In this document: positions 18,021-26,512 of the stretch, piece after piece
Numbering within the stretch: the first letter of the stretch is position 1
Layout: each line of letters opens with the position of its first letter
Source of the DNA: Facklamia miroungae
GTDB lineage: Bacteria > Bacillota > Bacilli > Lactobacillales > Aerococcaceae
Assembly: GCF_012396555.1 (NCBI RefSeq)
Contig: NZ_JAAXPS010000006.1
Location: 1 to 64,000 of the forward strand
Length of the DNA: 64,000 nucleotides
Direction: 5' to 3'
Notes under the pieces: model-generated
What the model saw: the letters and a program-made list of their open reading frames with translations, nothing else
Databases searched by the model: none
What the model was told of the DNA's origin: nothing
Translations under genes and position numbers: made by a program

Positions 18021-20813
18021 CTACTCCTCTACTTTGAAATCATCTGTTTGCTGGTGTATCGCTGATATGGGTTGAACTAATGACTCTTTATCAGTCTTTT
18101 TTATTTCATTTAGCAATTGGTGATTATCTTGTTCTGTATTGAAAGACTCGTCCACTGGTGCAAAAATCAAGAGTTTTTTGTATTTTCGCTCTAAAAGAAC
18201 CCAAGACAACACACCAATCACTGCTATACTCGTTATCCCAGCTCCTAATAGAAGTCCTCTTGGTCGAAAAACTAATTCTATTTGGTGGTTCCCAGGTTCT
18301 ACTTCAAAAGCTAAGAGTGAATCCCAAATTTTCTTGTCCTCAACTAGTTTTCCATCGACTTTTACTTGCCAGCCAGTATCAAAAGGAATAGAAGTAAATA
18401 CCCAAGGACTATCTATTATATTAATTTCTCCTTTTACAAAGTTAGATCCCCACTTCGTTACTTTTAAAGCTTCTACTTGGCGTTCATCAATTAACTGATT
18501 AACTTTGCTTTGATTCATGCGATAAACCTTAAGATTCGTCAGATTAAATTGGCGATCAGCTTTTATAATTATTTCTAATTCTTGTACTTGGCCTTTTGCC
18601 TGATTAGCAATATTAAAGACTTGAGTTGATCCAAATTTTGATCGATAATCATAGTTTTGTCCATTTAATAAAAGATCTACTTCTCCCTTATAAGTTGATA
18701 AACTCTGAGGGACTTCTATGAAGTAAGGATCATCTGTTGTGGGAGTGAAAGTTAATTTCATAGATCCTTGAATAGTGTTATCGTCTCTAGAAAAGATTTG
18801 ATCACCCGATTCTGTGGCACCGTGAATCAAATTAGTTAAAAGCATTTCAGTTTCAACTGGCTCAATAATTTTAGCATGATCAGAAAGAAGAGCTTGGCCA
18901 ATTGCGTTTTGATTCGCAAGCGGACGATCTTGGTCTAGTTTTAATTGTGCTGTTTGGTCACTTACCCCAAAAGCGATCGGCAAAGTTTTAGGGACTTGGT
19001 AGATACTAAAGCGATCCGTTTCATTTACTTTATTAGCATCATTAACTATATCAAAGCGCGTCACATCCGTTGGGAAAATATAGGTCTTATCAATCACAGC
19101 TTGATCATCACTAGAAAACGGCTCGTTATTTACAAAATACTTTACACCGAGCAAAGCATCTGTTAGAGGTGAACCATAATAATAAATTGACGCATCAATA
19201 GCAGAATTCCCTATATTTTCAAACAAATCACGAGTTGATCCTTCCAAACTAGAAGTAAAAGTCGTCATGCCTGGGTAGGAAAAAGTCATCGGATCATTCT
19301 TAGAACGGTAAAAAGTTTTAGAAATACGGTAAAACTCTTGGTCGTTCGGGCGAATTTGGTCAATCGCTTCATCAATAACAGTTAGTGCATTTTCGAATTT
19401 GAACGCATTATTATGATTAAGTCTTCCTTGTGAAAGGTAGGCATTGGCAGTCAATTCCCCGAAACTTAATAAAAGAACTAAGATCCATTTTAAGTTCGGT
19501 CGTTTTACTAAGTAAAGAATCAACCACATCACTCCGAAGATAAAAGCAGAAACTTGTCTTTGTTCAGGGGTCAAGAATGAATAGTCCTTAACCATAACCA
19601 CCGATTGAATCAACAAGGCAATACCGATACCGATGAAGACTTCCTGACTTTGAATCTTCCTGTCTTTTAAACCTTGATAGGCTAACAGCAGTAGGAAAAA
19701 GACTAAAATCCATGAAAACCGATAGAAGAAACCAGCAGGGTTTTGTCCCATATGCCAAATTTTACTGGTAAATTCGTGCGTTATGGAGAAAAAGAAAATT
19801 ACCAGGATAATAAAACTGGCCCATTTATGACTGGCTTTGATTTTTTGCGCTAAGAAATAACTGATCACTCCCACCATAGCTAATGATCCAATATAAATAT
19901 TGGGCAAATTAGGTCCAGCTGACCATGATTCATTATCAAAAGCTCCAATCATAAGCTTAGCAAAGATATCAAAGGGATTGATTTGTAATTTTAAATCAAA
20001 GGTCATAGTTGAGTCTAAGGCTGCTTTTGAAAAGAGAAGGTTATAAATATTAGGAACCAAAATTAGTGCAGATAGTCCAATCCCTAATAAGGAAAAGAGA
20101 CCTAAACGTAAAACATTCTGTCCTATGTATTTAATAAAATAACCCTTATATGTATGATAGTGTTCGGTAAATAAATAATAAAAGCTATAAAAGACGATAA
20201 ACAAACAAATCATATACCCCATATAATACTGGATCACCATGGTCAATGCTAAAAGGAAAATATAAGCATACGGTTTTTCACCATCAAGCACTCGCTCGAG
20301 AGCCACCAATAGAATTGGCATTAACCAGAGAGCATCCATGAAAATCGGTGTCATTTGATAAGATACCGCAAACCCATTCAAAGCATAGGCAGTCGCTATA
20401 AGTAAGGTTAAATAAGGCCTTTCTTGTCCATCGTGACGCTTGATCAGATAATAAGCCATCGACAAGCCCATAGCGCCATACCGCAACCATACCGACAAAA
20501 AGATGGCATAAGAAATCCACTTTAGTGGTAGGATCAAATAAAAAAGGTTGAAGGGGCTCATTAAATAATAAGCCCATGCACCCACCATATTTCCTCCAAT
20601 TGATTTAGTAAAAGAGTAAAAAAATGCGCCAAAATCTCCTGAATAGAGGGCATTTCGCATAAAAATATAGAGATCAATAAATTGTTGATTAAAATCGATA
20701 GCTAAAAAAGACTTTTCTCCAAAGGGAAAGAACCCATTCAAATACCATCCGACTAGCATCAATGCCAAGGGAGCTAAGCCGCTCATCCCATATATCCATG
20801 TTTTTTTCTTCAT
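18021..20813 (-). CDS. yfhO: YfhO-family GT-C membrane protein
   Basis: 930-residue membrane protein. It starts with a TM and the FPFGEKSFLAIDFNQQF loop typical of YfhO (PF09586), where an acidic residue lies at the outer face. About a dozen TMs run to roughly residue 460, followed by a long extracytoplasmic domain (about 465-850). A final TM (GAGITSIAVIGVLSWVLL) and a cytoplasmic tail complete it. In B. subtilis and Listeria, YfhO-type proteins are reported to transfer sugar to (lipo)teichoic acid using undecaprenyl-P-sugar made by a CsbB enzyme and flipped by GtcA. Both partners are encoded immediately upstream, with a 4-bp overlap to the glycosyltransferase. Confidence 0.88.
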   Translation of the reverse strand: MKKKTWIYGMSGLAPLALMLVGWYLNGFFPFGEKSFLAIDFNQQFIDLYIFMRNALYSGDFGAFFYSFTKSIGGNMVGAWAYYLMSPFNLFYLILPLKWISYAIFLSVWLRYGAMGLSMAYYLIKRHDGQERPYLTLLIATAYALNGFAVSYQMTPIFMDALWLMPILLVALERVLDGEKPYAYIFLLALTMVIQYYMGYMICLFIVFYSFYYLFTEHYHTYKGYFIKYIGQNVLRLGLFSLLGIGLSALILVPNIYNLLFSKAALDSTMTFDLKLQINPFDIFAKLMIGAFDNESWSAGPNLPNIYIGSLAMVGVISYFLAQKIKASHKWASFIILVIFFFSITHEFTSKIWHMGQNPAGFFYRFSWILVFFLLLLAYQGLKDRKIQSQEVFIGIGIALLIQSVVMVKDYSFLTPEQRQVSAFIFGVMWLILYLVKRPNLKWILVLLLSFGELTANAYLSQGRLNHNNAFKFENALTVIDEAIDQIRPNDQEFYRISKTFYRSKNDPMTFSYPGMTTFTSSLEGSTRDLFENIGNSAIDASIYYYGSPLTDALLGVKYFVNNEPFSSDDQAVIDKTYIFPTDVTRFDIVNDANKVNETDRFSIYQVPKTLPIAFGVSDQTAQLKLDQDRPLANQNAIGQALLSDHAKIIEPVETEMLLTNLIHGATESGDQIFSRDDNTIQGSMKLTFTPTTDDPYFIEVPQSLSTYKGEVDLLLNGQNYDYRSKFGSTQVFNIANQAKGQVQELEIIIKADRQFNLTNLKVYRMNQSKVNQLIDERQVEALKVTKWGSNFVKGEINIIDSPWVFTSIPFDTGWQVKVDGKLVEDKKIWDSLLAFEVEPGNHQIELVFRPRGLLLGAGITSIAVIGVLSWVLLERKYKKLLIFAPVDESFNTEQDNHQLLNEIKKTDKESLVQPISAIHQQTDDFKVEE

Positions 20814-21751
20814 TCTTGATCTCCCTTCTCAATGTTACTTTCTTGAATAATATAGTGAGGTCTACCCTTAACTTCATAAAAAATCTTACCGATGTATTCA
20901 CCCAAGACACCAATTGAAACCAATTGGACACCTCCAAAAAAAACGATGGCAAAAATCGTTGTAAAATAGCCAGAAACTGATTGGCTAGGATCAATAAAAT
21001 AGTTAATTAATAGCCACAAAATATAAATACCCGCTATCACAATACAAGCCATCCCCAAACCAAAGATCATCCTTAAAGGTTGATTGGAAAATGATAATAT
21101 TCCATCTAATGCATAGTTTAAAGATTTTTTGAAAGACCATTTCGTCTGACCCGCTTCACGCAATTCATTTTCATATTCTATCACTGTCTCCTTAAATCCA
21201 ATCCAAGAAAACAGTCCCTTAGAGAAACGATTATATTCTCGTAAAGAAGTAATAGCATTAATAGCTGGGCGTCCTATCAAACGGAAGTCTGAGACACCAT
21301 CAGTTAATTTTACATCCATCAAACGATTGGCAATTTTGTAAAAAAGTTTGGCAAAAAAGCTAGTCGATTTACGTTCACCGTCACGACTTCTTTTAGCATT
21401 CACCACATCATAACCTTCTTGATATTTAGCAATCATTTCTTTAATTAAGCGAGGTGGATTCTGTAAATCGCCATCCATGATAATAACAGCCTCACCACTC
21501 GCATAGTCAAAACCCGCTAACATGCCCGCTTCTTTGCCAAAATTACGACTAAATGAAAGATATTTGACTCGGTCATCGCTTCGCGCAATTTGACGCATCA
21601 AGTCTAAGGTTTTATCCGATGATCCATCATTGACATAGAGTAATTCGAATAGAATATCTGGCATTTTTTCAAGTTCTTTAGTCAAAACATTGTGAGTTTT
21701 TTCAATCATTTCTTCTTCATTATAAAAGGGAATGAGAATTGTAATTTTCAT
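20810..21751 (-). CDS. GT2 glycosyltransferase, CsbB/GtrB type (undecaprenyl-phosphate sugar synthase)
   Basis: 313 residues. The GT-A domain starts ITILIPFYNEEE, with VNDGSSDKT, the DxD-type IIMDGDLQNPP and YNRFSKGLFSWIGF. Two C-terminal TMs follow (about 225-250 and 265-285). This is the bactoprenol glycosyltransferase layout: it moves a hexose or HexNAc from a UDP-sugar to undecaprenyl phosphate on the inner face. It is coupled by 4-bp overlaps to gtcA upstream and yfhO downstream, so it is the likely donor synthase for teichoic-acid glycosylation. Which sugar it uses cannot be read from sequence. Confidence 0.9.
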   Translation of the reverse strand: MKITILIPFYNEEEMIEKTHNVLTKELEKMPDILFELLYVNDGSSDKTLDLMRQIARSDDRVKYLSFSRNFGKEAGMLAGFDYASGEAVIIMDGDLQNPPRLIKEMIAKYQEGYDVVNAKRSRDGERKSTSFFAKLFYKIANRLMDVKLTDGVSDFRLIGRPAINAITSLREYNRFSKGLFSWIGFKETVIEYENELREAGQTKWSFKKSLNYALDGILSFSNQPLRMIFGLGMACIVIAGIYILWLLINYFIDPSQSVSGYFTTIFAIVFFGGVQLVSIGVLGEYIGKIFYEVKGRPHYIIQESNIEKGDQE

Positions 21752-22149
21752 TGTAGGTCTGCCTCCCCTTCAAAATAAATTTTACGCGTCACAAAATTAA
21801 AAATCATCACAATCACACCTACCAATATTTTAGACACCATCACATCCCATTTGAGCCAATCCACAAAAATAGCTAGCCCTAGCAAGGTGATTAAAAGTCC
21901 TACAATACTCAAGATGAAAAAAGCCAGGAATTCTTTATGACGATCTCCTGCTTCAAACTTACTCTTGAAAACAAATTTCATCGACAGGTGATAATTATAA
22001 AAGGTTGCAATCACAAAAGCGATTGTCGCAGCAATATGATGGTTGATCCCGAAGTGATAGTTGAGAAGGTAGAGTATACCCATATCCAGCAAAGTAGCAG
22101 TTCCTCCGACAAAAACAAAACGCATCATTTGTTTTATCAAATTTTTCAT
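21748..22149 (-). CDS. gtcA: GtcA-family flippase-like membrane protein
   Basis: 133 residues starting MKNLIKQMMRFVFVGG; the ATG at 22149 is 5 nt after AAAGGAAGG, while the upstream in-frame ATG has no SD. Four TMs in the GtrA/GtcA pattern: FVFVGGTATLLDMGILYLL, HIAATIAFVIATFYNYHLS, a central pair, and VGVIVMIFNFVTRKIYF. Family members are thought to flip undecaprenyl-P-sugar to the outer face for wall-polymer glycosylation. The 4-bp overlap with the GT2 gene and the yfhO gene beyond it make a complete donor synthesis, flipping and transfer set. Confidence 0.88.
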   Translation of the reverse strand: MKNLIKQMMRFVFVGGTATLLDMGILYLLNYHFGINHHIAATIAFVIATFYNYHLSMKFVFKSKFEAGDRHKEFLAFFILSIVGLLITLLGLAIFVDWLKWDVMVSKILVGVIVMIFNFVTRKIYFEGEADLQ

Positions 22150-22268
22150 AAGTACCTTCCTTTTCTGTAACATACATCAATAATTATATACTAAGCAAGG
22201 TTGACTTTCATCTTTGGTATGAAATTTCAACGGTTTTTAAAGAAATTGTCTTATTTTTAACATAAAAA

Positions 22269-22293
22269 AGACGATTGAATGCTCCAATCGTCT
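22269..22293 (-). terminator. Terminator of the DUF819 gene
   Basis: AGACGATTG/CAATCGTCT, a 9-bp stem with a 7-nt loop. On the minus strand it is followed by TTTTTTATG. It lies between the DUF819 stop (22328) and the gtcA start. Confidence 0.9.
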
Positions 22294-22327
22294 CAATTTA
22301 ACTCCGGTATATATGTGATATTTTTTT

Positions 22328-23482
22328 CTAAGCAATAAACGCTAAGAGGTGCGAGATCAAAATTCCAATAAATGTCCCGGTACTTACACCGATTAAAGCC
22401 ATTAAAACAGCAATTGGAACTAATGATTGGGAATAAGCGGCTGCTAAAACAGGCGCAGATGCTACTCCTCCAATATTTGCCAGTGAAGCAACCCCACAGG
22501 TGAATAAATCCAGTTTGAAAATCTTAGCTATAATTAACATTAATACTCCATGAACCAATAAAATAACAAAACCAGTCAAGATATATGCCGGTGCTTGAGT
22601 TAACTCTGCAAAATTTGAAGTTGCAGCAATTAAGCCAATCAATAAGTAAAGAAGAACATTGGAAACTTGAGGGGCTCCCGGAATCTTACCTAAAGGTGTC
22701 ATGGCACAAGCCAATCCAATAAAAGTGACAATAATAATTGTCCAACCTGTTTCAAAATTACCAGGCAAGTAACTAGCTAAAGTTTGCGCAAGAGCGGTAA
22801 AGCTAAAGGCTAGACCTAATAACAAAAGAATATGATGATGTTGGATAGCAGAACTAATTTTGTCGAACTTAACAGTCAAGTTCGAATTGACACTATCGAT
22901 AGCAGAAGTATCAGCTTGGGTCCACTTATTAAATTTCTTAGCGAATGGAACCATGGCCAATAAGAACATGATCCACATTGAATAATCGATTGAATCAATT
23001 AGCAATGTATAACCCATACTTTCACTATTTAGATTTAGAGATTCCATAACAGCTGACATATTTTGAACGCCACCTACCCAACTTCCAGCTAAAGCACCAA
23101 GCGTGAGCGGAGCATCCGGTGATAAGATGCCTTTAAATAAGGTGAAAGCGATCACAAAACCTATTGTAATCGTGATTGTTGCTGAGAAAAATGAAAGTAT
23201 CATTTTCCAGCCTAACTTAGCAATATCTCTTAAATCAGCTCTTAGAAGCATTAGAAAAATCATAGCTGGAAGAATAGCATCCTTAATCGCTCCCCTTGCA
23301 CCTAAGACTTCCTCCCCTTGCCAAAATCCAAAAGTAGAAAAGAGCATGGTTCCAAAGTAGATAATGATTAAAGCTGGTACATAAGTGAAAAACTTTGAAT
23401 CCTTGTATTTACTTTCCAGCCACACCATTATTCCGATAAACAGTAGCATAAACGCGATGAAGTGAAACCCATTCGTGATCAT
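22328..23482 (-). CDS. DUF819 (YjcL-type) membrane protein
   Basis: 384 residues, about ten TMs. DUF819 features are visible: LFSTFGFWQGEEVLGARGAIKDAILPAMIFLMLLRADLR split by TMs, TLGALAGSWVGGVQNMSAV, and the Gly/Ala-rich end VASLANIGGVASAPVLAAAY. The two inverted halves resemble sodium/anion symporter folds, so a small-solute transporter is plausible; the substrate is not known. AAAGGGGG precedes the ATG. It is monocistronic with its own terminator, and a cre-like operator 30 nt upstream suggests carbon catabolite control. Confidence 0.82.
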   Translation of the reverse strand: MITNGFHFIAFMLLFIGIMVWLESKYKDSKFFTYVPALIIIYFGTMLFSTFGFWQGEEVLGARGAIKDAILPAMIFLMLLRADLRDIAKLGWKMILSFFSATITITIGFVIAFTLFKGILSPDAPLTLGALAGSWVGGVQNMSAVMESLNLNSESMGYTLLIDSIDYSMWIMFLLAMVPFAKKFNKWTQADTSAIDSVNSNLTVKFDKISSAIQHHHILLLLGLAFSFTALAQTLASYLPGNFETGWTIIIVTFIGLACAMTPLGKIPGAPQVSNVLLYLLIGLIAATSNFAELTQAPAYILTGFVILLVHGVLMLIIAKIFKLDLFTCGVASLANIGGVASAPVLAAAYSQSLVPIAVLMALIGVSTGTFIGILISHLLAFIA

Positions 23483-23511
23483 AAATAACCCCCTTTTATT
23501 TTACCACTGAT

Positions 23512-23525
23512 TGTTAACGTTTTCA
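23512..23525 (-). promoter_or_regulatory. Catabolite-responsive element (cre) candidate
   Basis: TGAAAACGTTAACA on the minus strand matches every position of the CcpA consensus TGWAANCGNTNWCA. It lies 30-43 nt upstream of the DUF819 start codon, a usual place for repression. The rest of the 291-nt gap between polA and the DUF819 gene holds no gene that I can see. Confidence 0.6.
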
Positions 23526-23773
23526 CAGCAGTTAGTTAACTCTACAGGAAAAGTTAGAGTCTGTCAAATCTATTTTTGTTACTTATAATGAATGTAGTTC
23601 AAAAAATTTATCCGCCTTGTTTAATGGAATTTTTATGTTAGAGTTGTCAACTATATGGAAACGCATCAAATCTATTAAATAAAAAACCCACTTGTTATTA
23701 TAATTTCTTAGATGCATCAGATAAAACCGGTTAAATTTCATGTATCTAATTAATAACTGTGAGCTTTTTTATC

Positions 23774-26449
23774 CTATTTAAGCTCTAACCAACTGTCTCC
23801 ATAATGATAGTCTACTTTCAATGGAACACTTAAATCAGCAGCTTCCTCCATCACTTGTGGAACTATTTTTTCTAACAGCACCACTTCTTCTTCTGGACCT
23901 TCAAGAATTAATTCGTCATGAATTTGTAAAATCATACGTGATTGGCATCCTTCTTCTTTTAGGCGATGATCTAATTGAACCATGGCAACTTTAATAATAT
24001 CAGCAGCGGTTCCTTGGATTGGCGAATTCATGGCTGTTCGTTCTGCAAAGGAACGAACATTAAAATTAGAAGCGTGAATATCTGGTAAATAGCGCCGACG
24101 ATTGAAGAGCGTTTTTACATAGCCTTTTTCTTTAGCTTCTTCCACAATCGATTCCATAAATGTTTTGATGCCTGGAAACATCTCAAAGTAACGATCAATA
24201 AAAGCTTTGGCTTTTTTACGAGTAATGTTTAGATTTTGTGATAAACCATAATCAGAAATTCCATATACTATTCCAAAGTTAACTGCCTTGGCTTGGCGAC
24301 GATGGTCTGCATCTACTGCCTGATCATCTTCTAGGTTAAAGACTCTTCTAGCCGTAGCAGAGTGGATATCTTCATTATTTATAAACGCTTCTTGCATGTG
24401 TTGATCTTGCGAAATATGAGCGAGAACTCTTAATTCGATCTGTGAATAATCCGCCCCAAATAACTTCCAGCCCTTCTTGCTTGGTACAAAAGCCTGTCGA
24501 ACCATTCGACCTTCTTCAATCCGAATAGGAATATTCTGTAAGTTAGGATCCGTTGATGAGAGGCGTCCTGTTTGAGTTAAAGTTTGTACAAAACGTGTAT
24601 GAATTTTACCATCCTCTTTAATGTAAGGAGGGAGCCCTGCTAAATAAGTCGATTGTAATTTGGCGATTTGACGATATCCCAAAATGGCAGGAATAATCGG
24701 ATGTTTATCTGTTAACTTTTCCAAAACGTCTGCCGCTGTTGAATAACCCGTCTTAGTCTTTTTGATAACAGGTAGCCCCAAATCTTCAAAGAGAACAATT
24801 CCTAATTGTTTAGGAGAGTTCAAATTAAATTCACGGCCAGCCATTTCGTGAATTTCTTCTTCTATTTTCTGCATTCGGATTTGAACTTGCTCATTTTTGT
24901 CATCTAAAGTCGAACGATCAACTTTAATTCCTCGGATTTCTATTTCTGCTAGGGTTTGTGCTAGAGGCATTTCTATTTCTTGATAAAGTTCAGTCATCTC
25001 CAAACCGTCTAATCGTTTCTCTAAAGGGCTTTTTACTTCTTTTAAAGTTTGTAGTTTGTTAGCTAAATGTTGGTAGAAAACAGTTCCATCTTCCGGAATT
25101 TTTCGTTTCGCTCCCTTACCATAGACTGCCTCATCATATTGAACCGTAACAGGAAGTTGCAAAAGATTGGCAATATCTACAAGTTCTTGATTATTATGCG
25201 TATCAATCAAATAAGTAGCAATTAAGACATCCATTTCGATGCCTCGAATTGTTGCACCATAGCGAGAGGCGATAACCGCTTCCCGCTTATAATCATAGAA
25301 GATTTTTTGTTTAGATGGATCTGCTAGCCAGTCTTTAAATACTTGACTAGAAAAGGCTTGGTCTTTTTGCAAGATGTACATAATATTCTTTTCATAATCT
25401 AACCATGCCACTGCTTCAACAGGAGCAAAATGGTAATTATCTTGTAAGGTTTCACTATAATAAACCGCTTGCTCAGGAAGAATAGTTTGGTTAATCGCTT
25501 CAGCTGACTCAATTACTTCAATCGAAATGTTGGGTAGGTCTTTGGCAGCTTGATGAATGGCATCAGAATCACTTTGATCGGCCTGTAAATCCTTAAGAAA
25601 GGAATGAAAGTCCATTTGGCGATAGAATTCAACCAAAGCATTGGTATCTTGTTTTTGAAGTATCATATCTTCAATAGTGATCTCAATTGGCGCATCATGA
25701 AGAATACGTGCTAAATCCTTACTCATACGCGCATTTTTTTCATCATTGATAATATTTTCTTTCATTTTAGAAGCTTTTAGTTCATCTAAACGCTCATACA
25801 TTGCTTCCACCGATCCGAATTGATGAAGTAGTTTGAGCGCAGTCTTCTCACCAATTCTTGTGATTCCCGGGTAATTGTCTGAGGAATCCCCCATTAAGCC
25901 TTTCATATCAATTATTTGTAAAGGTGTAATACCCCATTTTTCTTGAATCGATTCGGGTGTATAGGCTTCTATATCAGAGACACCTTTGCGTGTAATATAA
26001 ACGGTTGTCTTGTCAGAGGCTAATTGCGTTAAATCCTTATCACCAGATAAAACGATGACTTCATCGGCATCATCTGCTTGGTGGGCTAATGTGCCGATAA
26101 TATCATCTGCTTCATAATTACCAAGAGCGTAATGTTTAATACCATATGCTTCTAAAAGCACTCTGAAATAAGGCATTTGTTCTTTAAATTCAGAAGGCGT
26201 TTTTTGGCGACCTCCTTTGTAATCTTGAAATTTTCCGGTTCGAAAAGTTACATCGCTTTTATCGAAAGCAACTAAAACGTGCGTTGGTTTAAATTGGTTT
26301 AAGACGTTATCTAACATTCTTTTAAATGAATAAAGAGCATTCGTATGTAAGCCCGCCCGATTTTTAAACCGTTCGATATCAAGAATTGAGAAAAAAGCCC
26401 GATAAGCTAAACTCGACCCGTCAATTAAAAGCAAAGTTCGTTTTGACAT
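23774..26449 (-). CDS. polA: DNA polymerase I
   Basis: Repair polymerase that removes RNA primers. The start is the ATG of MSKRTLLLIDGSS (26449), after AGGAGTGG; an upstream TTG-type extension overlaps the murC terminator and is not used. 891 residues. The 5'-3' exonuclease domain is residues 1 to about 300 (IDGSSLAYRAFF, DKDLTQLA, MGDSSDNYPGI). The 3'-5' exonuclease-like domain (about 310-480) lacks the usual acidic catalytic set, as in B. subtilis Pol I. The polymerase domain has motif A DYSQIELRVLAH, motif B RRQAKAVNFGIVYG and motif C IHDELILE. Confidence 0.97.
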   Translation of the reverse strand: MSKRTLLLIDGSSLAYRAFFSILDIERFKNRAGLHTNALYSFKRMLDNVLNQFKPTHVLVAFDKSDVTFRTGKFQDYKGGRQKTPSEFKEQMPYFRVLLEAYGIKHYALGNYEADDIIGTLAHQADDADEVIVLSGDKDLTQLASDKTTVYITRKGVSDIEAYTPESIQEKWGITPLQIIDMKGLMGDSSDNYPGITRIGEKTALKLLHQFGSVEAMYERLDELKASKMKENIINDEKNARMSKDLARILHDAPIEITIEDMILQKQDTNALVEFYRQMDFHSFLKDLQADQSDSDAIHQAAKDLPNISIEVIESAEAINQTILPEQAVYYSETLQDNYHFAPVEAVAWLDYEKNIMYILQKDQAFSSQVFKDWLADPSKQKIFYDYKREAVIASRYGATIRGIEMDVLIATYLIDTHNNQELVDIANLLQLPVTVQYDEAVYGKGAKRKIPEDGTVFYQHLANKLQTLKEVKSPLEKRLDGLEMTELYQEIEMPLAQTLAEIEIRGIKVDRSTLDDKNEQVQIRMQKIEEEIHEMAGREFNLNSPKQLGIVLFEDLGLPVIKKTKTGYSTAADVLEKLTDKHPIIPAILGYRQIAKLQSTYLAGLPPYIKEDGKIHTRFVQTLTQTGRLSSTDPNLQNIPIRIEEGRMVRQAFVPSKKGWKLFGADYSQIELRVLAHISQDQHMQEAFINNEDIHSATARRVFNLEDDQAVDADHRRQAKAVNFGIVYGISDYGLSQNLNITRKKAKAFIDRYFEMFPGIKTFMESIVEEAKEKGYVKTLFNRRRYLPDIHASNFNVRSFAERTAMNSPIQGTAADIIKVAMVQLDHRLKEEGCQSRMILQIHDELILEGPEEEVVLLEKIVPQVMEEAADLSVPLKVDYHYGDSWLELK

Positions 26450-26473
26450 TGTTCCACTCCTATCTTTATTAAA

Positions 26474-26497
26474 AAAGCCAACGGATTCGCTGGCTTT
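26474..26497 (-). terminator. Terminator of murC
   Basis: AAAGCCA/TGGCTTT stem extended by inner pairs (GCG/CGT side), followed on the minus strand by TTTTTTAAT. It separates murC from polA. Confidence 0.88.
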
Positions 26498-26512
26498 GAG
26501 TATCAAATAACA

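Noticed and set aside
26450-26506. Extended polA N-terminus
   Set aside because: The extra codons overlap the murC terminator and lack an SD. The family start MSKRTLLLIDGSS is preceded by AGGAG.
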